Source: Saprospiraceae bacterium (lineage in GTDB: Bacteria > Bacteroidota > Bacteroidia > Chitinophagales > Saprospiraceae). Taken from it: a stretch of 64,000 nucleotides of DNA. Position numbers and translations under genes: made by a program. The notes beneath the pieces were generated by a model, which saw nothing but the letters and a program-made list of their open reading frames with translations, did no database searches and was not told the origin of the DNA. The stretch is taken from the NCBI GenBank assembly GCA_020628645.1, contig JAHDES010000016.1, positions 39,547 through 103,546 of the forward strand. Reading direction: 5' to 3'. Of this stretch, positions 18,931 through 27,827 are shown piece after piece; within the stretch, counting starts at the first letter, position 1, and each line of letters begins with the position of its first letter.

Positions 18931-19734
18931 ATGCGAATACAACATCTTTTAATGACAGCTCTTCTAGCAATAGTATTACTGGCTTCGGGTTGTAAAGGAA
19001 AAAAAGGATTGGGGTTAAATTTATTTCCCCTAAGTGATGATATAAAACTGGGTAAACAAGTTAGTCAACAAATTGAAAGTGACCCACAACAATTTCCAAT
19101 ATTGAAAGAACAAGGCAATGAAAAAGTCTATCAATACATTCGTGGTATAACCCGTAAAATCTTAAACTCAGGAAACGTCAAACATAAAGATAATTTCGTT
19201 TGGCAAGTAAAAATTATTGATGATCCAAAGACCCTCAATGCATTCTGTACACCGGGCGGATACATATACGTTTATACAGGTTTGATTAAATATCTTGATT
19301 CGGAGGATCAACTTGCTGGTGTGATGGGACATGAAATTGCACATGCTGACCTTCGCCATTCTACTCGTCAAATGACTAAAATGTTTGGCTTACAAACACT
19401 GATTGCAGTGGTTACGGGAAAATCAGAACCTGGTATGTTGGAGCAAGTAGCAATGGGCTTAGTGAATCTTAAATTTAGTCGTAGCCACGAAACAGAGTCT
19501 GACAATCATTCTGTACTTTATTTATGTGGTACAGGCTATAATGCAGCAGGAGCGGCTGGTTTCTTTGAAAAAATTGAAAGCGAAGGTAGTTCTCGACCAC
19601 CTCAGTTTTTGAGTACACACCCCAATCCAGACAATCGAGTGAGTAATATTTATGAAAGAGAGAAAGAATTAGGTTGTTCAGGAAAACAACTGAATCGTTC
19701 TAAATATGAAGAAATCAAGCGATTATTACGATAA
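18931..19734 (+). CDS. M48 family zinc metalloprotease, lipoprotein
   Basis: A 267-aa lipoprotein (lipobox LASGC, Cys21) with an M48 catalytic domain: zinc-site MGHEIAHAD (H134, E135, H138) and third ligand Glu in SRSHETESDNHS. STHPNPDNRV near the C-terminus is typical of the BepA/LoiP branch, which takes part in outer-membrane protein quality control in the periplasm. Unlike full-length BepA it lacks a TPR domain, so it is closer to LoiP in layout. Single gene; it converges on the ABC ATPase gene. Confidence 0.88.
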   Translation: MRIQHLLMTALLAIVLLASGCKGKKGLGLNLFPLSDDIKLGKQVSQQIESDPQQFPILKEQGNEKVYQYIRGITRKILNSGNVKHKDNFVWQVKIIDDPKTLNAFCTPGGYIYVYTGLIKYLDSEDQLAGVMGHEIAHADLRHSTRQMTKMFGLQTLIAVVTGKSEPGMLEQVAMGLVNLKFSRSHETESDNHSVLYLCGTGYNAAGAAGFFEKIESEGSSRPPQFLSTHPNPDNRVSNIYEREKELGCSGKQLNRSKYEEIKRLLR

Positions 19735-19760
19735 TACCTTTATCTAAAAACGAATAAAGA

Positions 19761-20522
19761 CTACGCAGCATTTACAATACGGATAAATTCCATGGTAAGA
19801 TTATCCGTTTGCATTTGCGCCCGAAAATCCTTCATCGTACTGCTGTGAAGGATTTTTCCTTTATGGATGATTGCTAAATCATCACATAATAAATCGACTT
19901 CACTCATAATATGAGAAGAGAAAATAACCGTTTTTCCTTCTTCTTTACAATTGCGAATTAAATTGATAATATTCTCCGCCGTGATAACATCTAAACCAGA
20001 AGTAGGTTCATCAAAAACAACCACTTGAGGATCATGTATCATCGTACGAACGATAGAAACCTTCTGCTTCATTCCTGTAGAAAGTTGACCGATGCGTTTC
20101 TTCGCAAAGTCATTCATATCTAACAAATTGAAAAGCCGTTCTTTTCGCTGTTTAAATGTAGAAGCATCGACTTTGTATAAATCAGCAAAATATTTGACCA
20201 ATTCATTAGGTGTTAAACGATCATAAAGCCCCGTACTTCCTGTAAGGAAGCCAATCGACTGTCGTACGCCTTGTTCGTTTTTCATTACGTCATGACCAGC
20301 TACTTCTATGGTGCCACTTGAGGGTTTCAAAATAGTGGCGATCATACGAAGCGTGGTTGTTTTTCCAGCTCCATTGGGTCCAAGAAGGGAGAAAATTCGT
20401 CCAGGCTGACAAGTAAAATTAATAGTATCTACTGCACGAATACTACTTGCATCCGTTGCCATTTCTTTTCGTTGCTGACGTGAAAGCTTAAATTCCTTCG
20501 TTAAATTACGTACTTCTATCAT
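19761..20522 (-). CDS. ABC transporter ATP-binding protein (NatA-like)
   Basis: A 253-aa ATPase with Walker A GPNGAGKTT (48-56), signature LSTGMKQK and Walker B VVVFDEPTSGLD. The DevA/NatA-type layout (drug or Na+ exporter ATPases of the ABC-2 class) fits. ABC-2 ATPases normally sit next to a permease gene, but none is found: downstream is the convergent M48 gene and upstream an unrelated cytochrome gene. The partner permease must be encoded elsewhere. Start ATG. Confidence 0.88.
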   Translation of the reverse strand: MIEVRNLTKEFKLSRQQRKEMATDASSIRAVDTINFTCQPGRIFSLLGPNGAGKTTTLRMIATILKPSSGTIEVAGHDVMKNEQGVRQSIGFLTGSTGLYDRLTPNELVKYFADLYKVDASTFKQRKERLFNLLDMNDFAKKRIGQLSTGMKQKVSIVRTMIHDPQVVVFDEPTSGLDVITAENIINLIRNCKEEGKTVIFSSHIMSEVDLLCDDLAIIHKGKILHSSTMKDFRAQMQTDNLTMEFIRIVNAA

Positions 20523-20606
20523 TGGTCGTTCGGTATGAATTATTTATGAAGCTGTAATTTAGTAAGATTTTTAAAAATGCTCGGACTTAATCGACAGATA
20601 CTTACT

Positions 20607-21056
20607 TTAATTCGAGTTATAACGAATATAAGCCAAGATCGCTTCAATCTCTTCATCCGTCAAACTTGGAAAAGCGGTCATTTCGTCTCCATTATTTTCT
20701 TTAAAAACTTCTACTGCTCTAGGATGTCCTTCATCTACCATTAATAAAGAATTACGTACCCAACGATATAAGTCTTCTCGTGGATAGGCTTCCCATCGTT
20801 CTTCTACACCTTTTAAAGCAGGCCCTGTCAAATCATCTTTCATATTTTTATTATGGCAAGAAGCACAGTTGTTTTTAAAAAGAGTTTTACCACCAAGTGT
20901 GAACGCATCTATTTCAAGTTTTTCATTTATCTCATCTTCTTCTGTTTTTTCAATACAACGATGGTATTTAAGTAAGGTATTGGGTTTGGTATAATGTTTA
21001 TAAGCGGAAAAAGTCATCGCAAACATCAGAATAACACATAACTTTAAGAATTTCAT
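20607..21056 (-). CDS. Class I cytochrome c, periplasmic
   Basis: A 149-aa protein with an N-terminal signal or anchor segment (residues 1-19) and a single haem site NNCASCH (C64, C67, H68). The likely distal Met lies in GDEMTAFPSLTDEEIEAIL near the C-terminus, the usual arrangement of small c-type cytochromes. It carries electrons in the periplasm; the partner is unknown. It lies 84 bases upstream of the ABC ATPase gene on the same strand. Confidence 0.88.
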   Translation of the reverse strand: MKFLKLCVILMFAMTFSAYKHYTKPNTLLKYHRCIEKTEEDEINEKLEIDAFTLGGKTLFKNNCASCHNKNMKDDLTGPALKGVEERWEAYPREDLYRWVRNSLLMVDEGHPRAVEVFKENNGDEMTAFPSLTDEEIEAILAYIRYNSN

Positions 21057-21244
21057 TTTATAGCGTTTTTGGTTAGAAAATATACTTTCAAATTACGTCA
21101 CAATCCTTTTCTTAACAATATCCCTTAAACAAAATAATTAAGTAGAATTATTCTAAATAAAAAAGCTTACTTACTTTCCGTTTCCATAGAAATAATTTCT
21201 CCAAAAAGTGATAAATTCGTGTTCTATTTAAATCTAGCCAAAAT

Positions 21245-22933
21245 ATGAACAACCAGCCATTAATTGAGTGCGTCCCAAATTTTAGTGAAGGGCGCGATAT
21301 GAGCATTGTCAAACAAATCACGGATGCTATCGAAAGCGTAGAAGGCATCAAATTATTAGATGTCGATCCAGGGAAAGCAACCAATCGAACGGTAGTTACC
21401 TTTGTTGGTACGCCAGATTTGGTGATTCAAGCTGCCTTTCTAGCCATTAAAAAAGCAAGTGAAGTAATTGATATGAGTAAACATCAAGGCGAACATCCAC
21501 GAATGGGAGCTACTGATGTGTGTCCACTTATTCCGATTGCCAATATTAGTATGGAAGAAGTGGCTAAATATGCGCATAAACTGGGAGAAATGGTCGGTCA
21601 AGAATTAGATATTCCTATCTACATGTATGAATCTGCTGCTACGCGCCCAGAACGAAAAAACCTTGCTACGGTACGTGCAGGGGAGTATGAAGGCTTACCA
21701 GAAAAATTAAAACAAGCAGCTTGGAAACCTGATTATGGAACGGCTCAATTTAATCCACAAGCAGGAGCAACGGCTATTGGCGCACGCGATTTTTTAATTG
21801 CTTATAATGTAAATCTCAATACTACTTCTGTTCGAAGAGCGAATTCTGTTGCTTTCGATATTCGTGAAAAAGGACGAATCAAACGAGAAGGCGGCATCAT
21901 AAATGGAAAAATTATCACGGATGAAAATGGAGAACCTTTACGCGAAGCAGGTGCATGTAAATCCGTAAAAGCAATTGGTTGGTTCATCGAAGAATATGGC
22001 GTCGCTCAAATTTCCATGAATTTGACGAATATAAAAGATACACCCCTTCATATTGCATTTGCAGAAACAGAAAAAAGTGCCATTCGACGCGGCTTACGCG
22101 TGACAGGCTCTGAATTAGTAGGCTTAGTTCCTTTACAAGTGATGTTGGATGCAGGGCAATACTTCCTCAAAAAACAACGTCGTTCAGTAGGAGTTTCTGA
22201 AGCGGAGTTGATTAAGATAGCTATTAAATCATTGGGTTTAGATGAATTAGGATCATTTGATCCACAGAAAAAAATTATTGAATACCAACTAAAAGATGCC
22301 ACTAGTACTCCTCTTTTGAATACTAATTTACAAGATTTCGCTGATGAGACGGCATCAGAAAGTCCAGCACCAGGAGGTGGTTCTATCTCTGCTTATGTGG
22401 GCGCACTAGGTATCTCTTTAGCTACAATGGTCGCCAATCTTTCGGCGCATCGACGGGTTTGGGATGCGCGTTGGGAAGAATTCTCCACTTGGGCAGAAAA
22501 AGGACAAGAACTTAAAGATGCCTTACTACGCTTAGTGGATGAAGATACCCATTCGTTCAATGCCATTCTAGAAGCCATTCGTTTACCTAAAGGGACAGAA
22601 GGGGAAAAAAAAGCACGCCATGCAGCTATTCAAGCAGCTACGAAATATGCAATTGAAGTTCCATTTCGGGTGATGGAAATTTCTTTGCAATCTTTTGATA
22701 TTATCAAAGCAATGGCAGAAAAAGGCAATCCAAATTCTGTAACGGATGCTGGGGTAGGGGCTTTATGTGCGCGAGCTGCGATTCATGGTGCATTTTTAAA
22801 TGTAAAAATTAATGCTGGAGATTTAGAAGACAAAAAGTTTGTAAAAGATACGCTTGCAAAAGGAGAAAAAATGATTCAACTAGCCGATACTTTGGAAAAA
22901 GAAGTGATGGATATGGTAAATGGCAAGTTGTAA
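21245..22933 (+). CDS. ftcD: Bifunctional glutamate formimidoyltransferase / formimidoyl-THF cyclodeaminase
   Basis: A 562-aa fused enzyme of histidine breakdown. Residues 1-~330 are the formiminotransferase (LIECVPNFSEGRD at the start, HPRMGATDVCP substrate loop), moving the formimino group from formiminoglutamate to tetrahydrofolate. Residues ~355-562 are the cyclodeaminase (SESPAPGGGSISAYVGALG), releasing ammonia to give methenyl-THF. The fused layout is the mammalian FTCD type and is also common in Bacteroidota. No hutH, hutU or hutI is adjacent in the window, so the pathway is split in this genome. Confidence 0.93.
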   Translation: MNNQPLIECVPNFSEGRDMSIVKQITDAIESVEGIKLLDVDPGKATNRTVVTFVGTPDLVIQAAFLAIKKASEVIDMSKHQGEHPRMGATDVCPLIPIANISMEEVAKYAHKLGEMVGQELDIPIYMYESAATRPERKNLATVRAGEYEGLPEKLKQAAWKPDYGTAQFNPQAGATAIGARDFLIAYNVNLNTTSVRRANSVAFDIREKGRIKREGGIINGKIITDENGEPLREAGACKSVKAIGWFIEEYGVAQISMNLTNIKDTPLHIAFAETEKSAIRRGLRVTGSELVGLVPLQVMLDAGQYFLKKQRRSVGVSEAELIKIAIKSLGLDELGSFDPQKKIIEYQLKDATSTPLLNTNLQDFADETASESPAPGGGSISAYVGALGISLATMVANLSAHRRVWDARWEEFSTWAEKGQELKDALLRLVDEDTHSFNAILEAIRLPKGTEGEKKARHAAIQAATKYAIEVPFRVMEISLQSFDIIKAMAEKGNPNSVTDAGVGALCARAAIHGAFLNVKINAGDLEDKKFVKDTLAKGEKMIQLADTLEKEVMDMVNGKL

Positions 22934-22946
22934 ACTTCTTTTGTTT

Positions 22947-24026
22947 TTAGCTGGTCAAATGTTCTAGAAAATCTTTTATTATAGCCTTAAAAGAAGAACT
23001 TGTATTCATAGAAAAATAAGTGTTCTTTTTTAGTTGATCTAATTCTTGAATCGCTTCCTCGATATTTAAATGATCTTGTTCTTGGTAAATAAATTGTCCA
23101 CTTTTTTGGAGATGTTTAGCTAAATATTCCTGCTCCGTTTGACCGGGCGTAGGGATCAAAATCGCCTTTTTTTGTAAGGCTACTAAATCCATCAAACTAG
23201 AATAACCTGATCGACAAATAACATATCTGCTTTCTAAAATAGCTTGATTTAGATTTTCACTAGTTAAAAAACTGATTTGTTTAACGGAATTGGATAATTG
23301 TTTTTCTTCATGTTTTTCTGTTTGTCCACTAATTAAAAGGATCTTATAATCTAGGGGTAAAAGTTGTTGAATCAATTTTTCTTCTAGAAAAGTACGTTGT
23401 GGTTCAGGGCCTGAAAGGACGATGATAATATCGTATTTGAGCGAAATCTCTTTTCGTTTCATACGAGAAAGAATACCTAAATAGTCTACTTTTTTCTTTA
23501 TAGCAGTAGCTGAAGATAGGGTTCCTGCCAAACGAGGCGATTCCTCTACATCTGGAATCCAACACGCATCAAATTGACGAATAAAACGATGATTGAAGGA
23601 GTTAACTATTTTTTCTAGGAATGGAATTGGCGTTTTAATATTGATTTGATGGGTAATAAAAATAGATGGAATAGTTGCATTATAACAACCAAAGCGATTA
23701 TCCGAAATAATGGCATCTATCTTCAATTCTTTGATTAGTTGCTTTATCAGTTTCTTTTCTTGATTAATGGCACGTATGATTTTGGGCAATTGCCAGGCTA
23801 TATTCCAGACCATATTTTTACTCCGATAAGAGACATTATAGGCTGGTAATTTGATGGTTTGTAATTGTGGAAATTCTTTTTGTAATAACTGAAGCGCACG
23901 TCCATCTGAGGCTAGAATCACTTCTACACCTTGCTTTAGTAATTCCTGAATGAGCGGAATGGAGCGACTTGCATGACCAAGTCCCCAGTTGAGAATACAA
24001 AATAAAATACGTGGAGCGTGTTTCAA
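22947..24026 (-). CDS. MurG-like (GT28/GT-B fold) glycosyltransferase
   Basis: A 359-aa protein with a TTG start and no better ATG nearby. The N-terminal motif LNWGLGHASRSIPLIQEL is the acceptor-side glycine loop of MurG-like enzymes, and the C-terminal half carries the donor-side pattern (RSGYSSLMDLVALQKKAILI followed by PTPGQTEQEYLAKHLQ). It uses a UDP-sugar donor; the acceptor is unknown. It converges on ftcD with 13 bases between stops. A palindromic element lies upstream at 24121-24175. Confidence 0.8.
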   Translation of the reverse strand: MKHAPRILFCILNWGLGHASRSIPLIQELLKQGVEVILASDGRALQLLQKEFPQLQTIKLPAYNVSYRSKNMVWNIAWQLPKIIRAINQEKKLIKQLIKELKIDAIISDNRFGCYNATIPSIFITHQINIKTPIPFLEKIVNSFNHRFIRQFDACWIPDVEESPRLAGTLSSATAIKKKVDYLGILSRMKRKEISLKYDIIIVLSGPEPQRTFLEEKLIQQLLPLDYKILLISGQTEKHEEKQLSNSVKQISFLTSENLNQAILESRYVICRSGYSSLMDLVALQKKAILIPTPGQTEQEYLAKHLQKSGQFIYQEQDHLNIEEAIQELDQLKKNTYFSMNTSSSFKAIIKDFLEHLTS

Positions 24027-24120
24027 GACTAACTTCTAGTTAAAGAATTCGTACAAGATAATGAAATACCTTATTTTTATACGAAATTGATTAAGTGATT
24101 TCGTAAATCACACCTTCAAC

Positions 24121-24175
24121 ATATAATGCCGAATTGAAAAAATCCCGCCAGAGTCGGGCAGGCATAAATTATATA
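24121..24175. repeat. Intergenic palindromic element
   Basis: The arms atataatgcc and ggcataaattatat pair imperfectly around a core cccgccagagtcgggcagg. The tcgggcagg part is shared with the family A element at 30866-30977. It lies between divergent genes and is non-coding. Confidence 0.45.
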
Positions 24176-24223
24176 TGAAACTATTTTTTCAAATCGGTAT
24201 TAGGTGCTATAAATCTGTTCTTT

Positions 24224-24346
24224 ATGAAACGTAAACATATTTTTGCTCTATTTGCAGCTTTCGTTATTCTATGTGGATTATCTTCTTGTAAAGCAGGAGA
24301 TTGTAATTGCCCTAAATTTTCAATGGAAGTATTAAAAAATGGCTAA
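24224..24346 (+). CDS. Small lipoprotein, 40 aa
   Basis: A short gene encoding a basic N-terminus, a hydrophobic stretch and a lipobox-like LSSC (Cys22), followed by a mature peptide of only ~19 residues: Cys22, then Cys27 and Cys29 in a DCNCPKF motif. The signal-peptide form and the CxC motif argue that it is real. Small lipoproteins with such a Cys-rich CxCP tip are common hypotheticals in Bacteroidota, but no function is known to me. Its stop codon lies inside the stem of the hairpin at 24334-24369. Confidence 0.6.
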   Translation: MKRKHIFALFAAFVILCGLSSCKAGDCNCPKFSMEVLKNG

Positions 24347-24369
24347 GACCAAATTTGATCCTAGCCATT
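24334..24369 (-). terminator. Intrinsic terminator of the RNase G gene
   Basis: Read on the minus strand, a 13-bp stem (aatggctaggatc / ggtcttagccatt, with two G-U pairs) and loop aaattt are followed by six U residues, 37 bases beyond the rng stop. On the plus strand the same bases contain the stop codon of the small lipoprotein. Confidence 0.75.
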
Positions 24370-24405
24370 CCCTCCGAAGTATAATTTTCTAAATCTGTTT
24401 GCTTG

Positions 24406-26040
24406 TTAATTTAGGCGTATTTCATCGTCATTGGAGTCAAAGAAGGTATATTGCGATAGATGATAATCATTATCTGAAAATACCTTGATCCATTTATAAT
24501 GCTTCATATACCAGCGCATCTGTGAGTTGGGCAATCCTTTTTTCAAATACGCTTCAATATAAGGATGTACATGAAGTTTGAGTTTTGAGTTAGGACGAGA
24601 TTGTAAAATAAACTCTAAATCTCGCTCAATTTCATCAGTCAATAATATGGTTGGATTGACTTTTCCAGTACCTGTACAAGTCGGGCAAATCTCAGCCGTA
24701 TTAATCTTCACTTCTGGTCGGACACGCTGCCGCGTAATTTGCATTAAGCCAAACTTACTCAAAGGTAAAATGGTATGTTGCGCTCGATCTTTGCGCATAT
24801 GATCACGCATTGCTTTAAGTAGTTCTTTACGATGATCCGAGACACGCATATCAATAAAATCAATAATAATGATTCCTCCAATATCTCGTAAACGCAATTG
24901 ACGTGCAATTTCTTCTGCCGATTCCAAATTGACTGCTAAAACTGCTTCTGCTTGATCGCCACTTGTCATCTTATGTCCACTATTGACATCAATCACATGC
25001 ATGGCTTCGGTAGATTCAATAACGAGATAAGCTCCACTTCCCATCGTTGCAGTTTTCCCAAAAGAAGACTTAATCTGACGGGTTACACCAAACACATCAA
25101 AAATGGGTTTTTTAGAACGATGATGATTAACAATTTTTACTTGCTCTGGGGCAATGGAAGCCATAAAGGTTTTCACATTTTCATAGAGCTCTTTATCATT
25201 GACGACTATTTTATTAAATGAATCCGTCAATAAATCACGTAAAATACTAGAAGCTTTATCGAGTTCGCTTAATAATTTTAATGGAGGCGTATTATTAATC
25301 AGTTGGCTATAAATCTGCTGCCATTTATTCATCATCATACTTAGTTCTTCGTGAAGATCTGCCACTTTTTTTCCTTCAGCAGCGGTACGTACAATGAGTC
25401 CAAAATTTTTAGGCCGAATACTTTCTACCAGTAAGCGTAGTCGATTACGTTCTTCAGCATTCCCGATTTTTTTAGATACAGCAATCGTATTTTGAAAAGG
25501 AGTCAATACTAAATAACGCCCAGGAATAGTTAATTCACAGCTCAAGCGAGGCCCTTTGGTAGAAATAGGTTCTTTTAATACTTGTACTAAAATAGGCTGA
25601 CGTTTGGATAAAACTTGGTCGATTTTACCAGTTTTGATAATGTCAGGTTCAAATGTAAAGGATTCTAAACGATGCGTTTTGAGCTTACCATCAATGGATT
25701 CTTGTGTGAATTTGAGCAGCGTACGTAACTTAGGCCCTAAGTCAGTATAATGCAAAAAGGCATCCTTCTTATGCCCTATATCGACGAAAGCTGCATTGAG
25801 CCCAGGCATAAGCTTTTTTATTCTCCCTAGAAAAATATCTCCTACTGTGAAATTGGTATTGGTCTTCTGATAATGTAACTCAACGAGTTTTGAATCTTCT
25901 AAAAGTGCAATCTCGACTTCAGTAGGAGTGGAATTTATTATGAGTTCTTTTTCCACAATCTCTTTTCCTTTTTTGGAAGGGTTTGGAGCAACGGACAAGT
26001 GGGAAGAAAGGTCAGTAATTTGGTGATGTTTGGTATTCAA
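24406..26040 (-). CDS. rng: Ribonuclease G (Rne/Rng family)
   Basis: A 544-aa endoribonuclease. An N-terminal S1 domain (VGDIFLGRIKKLMPGLNAAF onward) is followed by the catalytic DNase I-like segment with Mg-binding aspartates in VIDVNSGHK and IIIIDFIDM, then the zinc-link motif CPTCTGTGKV and the small dimerisation domain. It lacks the long C-terminal scaffold of RNase E. It acts in 16S rRNA 5' maturation and mRNA decay. It lies at the end of an HU - TPR - basic microprotein - rng array on the minus strand, 317 bases beyond the microprotein, and is closed by a terminator. Confidence 0.93.
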   Translation of the reverse strand: MNTKHHQITDLSSHLSVAPNPSKKGKEIVEKELIINSTPTEVEIALLEDSKLVELHYQKTNTNFTVGDIFLGRIKKLMPGLNAAFVDIGHKKDAFLHYTDLGPKLRTLLKFTQESIDGKLKTHRLESFTFEPDIIKTGKIDQVLSKRQPILVQVLKEPISTKGPRLSCELTIPGRYLVLTPFQNTIAVSKKIGNAEERNRLRLLVESIRPKNFGLIVRTAAEGKKVADLHEELSMMMNKWQQIYSQLINNTPPLKLLSELDKASSILRDLLTDSFNKIVVNDKELYENVKTFMASIAPEQVKIVNHHRSKKPIFDVFGVTRQIKSSFGKTATMGSGAYLVIESTEAMHVIDVNSGHKMTSGDQAEAVLAVNLESAEEIARQLRLRDIGGIIIIDFIDMRVSDHRKELLKAMRDHMRKDRAQHTILPLSKFGLMQITRQRVRPEVKINTAEICPTCTGTGKVNPTILLTDEIERDLEFILQSRPNSKLKLHVHPYIEAYLKKGLPNSQMRWYMKHYKWIKVFSDNDYHLSQYTFFDSNDDEIRLN

Positions 26041-26357
26041 CTTTATAGTTGTACTAACTAAAGTTTAAAACTAAAAGATGGATCACTAATTTGAATCATT
26101 GACATTCGTACTAAGTTCAACCTAAAAATCATCACAGATGAATATTTTGTATAGTAGAAAAAGTACTTGACTTATACTATTAAAATCAAATAGCTAGAAA
26201 CTATAAAATAGTTTGAACTACTTTTATGAAATGGTATTACTTCCCAATTAGTATAAATGCAGATAAACAAGCTCTGACAAAAACAGAACTTGTTTATCTT
26301 GACATAGGAGGTCAATCTATTGATACTTGTCCTTTACAGTATCAATAGCGGAAGATA
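26041..26357. other. 317-base gene-poor stretch with three stem-loops
   Basis: Three hairpins follow one another: 26262-26298 (gataaacaag / cttgtttatc), 26299-26315 (ttgac / gtcaa) and 26317-26348 (ctattgatac / gtatcaatag). They sit between the basic microprotein gene and rng on the minus strand, where they could separate or process the two messages. A 40-codon plus-strand ORF (26226-26348) overlaps them but is unconvincing. The rest shows nothing recognisable. Confidence 0.5.
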
Positions 26358-26453
26358 TTATCTATTCTTCTTCTTATGTCTATTTTTACGAAGTCGTTTT
26401 TTTCTTTTGTGCGTCGCTATTTTATGACGCTTACGCTTTTTTCCACAAGGCAT
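26358..26453 (-). CDS. 31-aa basic protein, AURKAIP1/COX24 (bS22/mS38-like) type
   Basis: A short gene. The protein begins MPCGKKRKRHKIATHKRKKR and continues with more Arg and Lys; more than half of its residues are basic. It matches the pattern of the small AURKAIP1/COX24-domain proteins: in actinobacteria this family is ribosomal protein bS22 and in mitochondria mS38, both bound to the small ribosomal subunit. A ribosomal role here is inferred from family. It lies between a TPR gene and rng, an rRNA-processing enzyme, which fits. No Shine-Dalgarno sequence is obvious. Confidence 0.75.
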   Translation of the reverse strand: MPCGKKRKRHKIATHKRKKRLRKNRHKKKNR

Positions 26454-26519
26454 AATTAAAAATTTCTTTTATTTTAAAAATATAATATTTTGAACAAGCT
26501 ATTAGTATATAGTATAGCA

Positions 26520-27311
26520 CTAAAGCTGTTGTAATTGTTCACATTTTTTTTGATAAATCGACGCATCGGCTGTTTTTCCTGATTTATTCAGCGCATTTGC
26601 TAATAAACAATTCGCTCTTTTATGCTCAGGTACTAAATTTACAGCACGTGTCAAACGCTCTATGGCTTTATCAAATTGTCCTGTTTGAATACCAAAACGT
26701 CCTAAACTTACAAGGACGGGTACATCATCAGGATTAGCTTTATTCATTTCAATCAGCATCAAAATTCCCTTCATTGGATTATCCTGTGGAGGAAATTCTG
26801 CATAAACCGTAGCTAAATTTACTTTATGTGCACTATTAGAAGGATTAAGAGATAATGCATTTTCAAAAGCACTAATGGCTCTTGATTTACAAAAATCTTT
26901 TAATTTATCTTCTTGTGCTTGGCGCGCACCAATTAAATAAGTAGTACCTGTGATCGACCAAGCTTCTTCTTCCTCATTTTGCTTTGCTACCTGCTCGGCA
27001 TAAAATCCAGCAATATCTGCTCGACCATAGTCATACCATTTACCCGATAAATCCTTTAATAAAGGAATGCGGAGAGAGTCCTCCGTAATCTCTTGGATTT
27101 GGGACTCTAAAGCAAGAATATAAGAAGATTGCTGCGCACTTAACTTGGGCTTTGCCTCCATCAACATTGTATTGATGTCAGTACTTTCAATAACTAGACT
27201 TCGATTTTTTTCTACTTCTTTTTGAGAAGGAGGTTTAGTACTCGTTCCAAAATACATTCCTAAGAAAAGGAAAGCTGCAACTGCTAGAACGATCGTTTGA
27301 AGTTTGGTCAT
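26520..27311 (-). CDS. TPR protein with N-terminal membrane anchor
   Basis: A 263-aa protein with a single membrane segment or uncleaved signal (residues ~5-22), then a charged region and TPR-type helical repeats from ~residue 115 to the end (for example ISAFENALSLNPSNSAHKVN and FDKAIERLTRAVNLVPEHKR). TPRs mediate protein-protein contacts; partners are unknown. It starts 14 bases after the HU gene stop, so the two are almost certainly one operon. Confidence 0.85.
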   Translation of the reverse strand: MTKLQTIVLAVAAFLFLGMYFGTSTKPPSQKEVEKNRSLVIESTDINTMLMEAKPKLSAQQSSYILALESQIQEITEDSLRIPLLKDLSGKWYDYGRADIAGFYAEQVAKQNEEEEAWSITGTTYLIGARQAQEDKLKDFCKSRAISAFENALSLNPSNSAHKVNLATVYAEFPPQDNPMKGILMLIEMNKANPDDVPVLVSLGRFGIQTGQFDKAIERLTRAVNLVPEHKRANCLLANALNKSGKTADASIYQKKCEQLQQL

Positions 27312-27325
27312 TGGTAGCTTCTACT

Positions 27326-27637
27326 TTAATCAATTTTTTCTTCATCAGGCAAAGAAGAAACATTTTCTTTTACCTGCTCAACGAAGATTTTAGCTGGTTT
27401 AAAAGCTGGGATATAGTGTTCTGGGATTTCAATTGCTACATTCTTTTTAATGTGGCGACCGATTTTTTTAGCTCTTTTTTTGATAACAAAGCTACCAAAA
27501 CCGCGAATATATACGTTTTCTCCTTCTGCAAGAGAATTCTTTACTTCTTTAAAGAACGTTTCCAATGAAACCAATACATCGACTTTAGGAACTCCCGTCT
27601 TCTCTGATATTGCTGCGACTAAATCAGCTTTTCTCAT
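27326..27637 (-). CDS. HU/IHF family DNA-binding protein
   Basis: A 103-aa histone-like protein. The family pattern is complete: MRKADLVAAISEKTGVPK at the N-terminus, the core VYIRGFGSF, and the beta-arm region ending in the usual IPEHYIPAFKPAK. A short acidic tail follows residue 93. It bends or compacts DNA as a dimer. It is the first gene of the HU - TPR unit and lies upstream of the basic microprotein and rng. Confidence 0.92.
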   Translation of the reverse strand: MRKADLVAAISEKTGVPKVDVLVSLETFFKEVKNSLAEGENVYIRGFGSFVIKKRAKKIGRHIKKNVAIEIPEHYIPAFKPAKIFVEQVKENVSSLPDEEKID

Positions 27638-27827
27638 TATTACTATTTGGTTTATAATAAGTTATAAATTGAAATACGCTTCGTTAAAAGCGTGGCAAAT
27701 TTCGGAATTTTATTGATTAAATGAAAGTAATTTTTCATTTAATTTCAACTTTTTATCCTTTATACTCAATACATTATATCTATTTGTAATTTCTATTTGT
27801 ACAAAAATAGCATAAATACGGGTGAAA

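Noticed and set aside
26226..26348. A 40-codon plus-strand ORF beginning MKWYYFPISINADK
   Set aside because: It is built mainly from the arms of three stem-loops, has no signal or family features and no co-directional neighbour; the hairpins explain it better.
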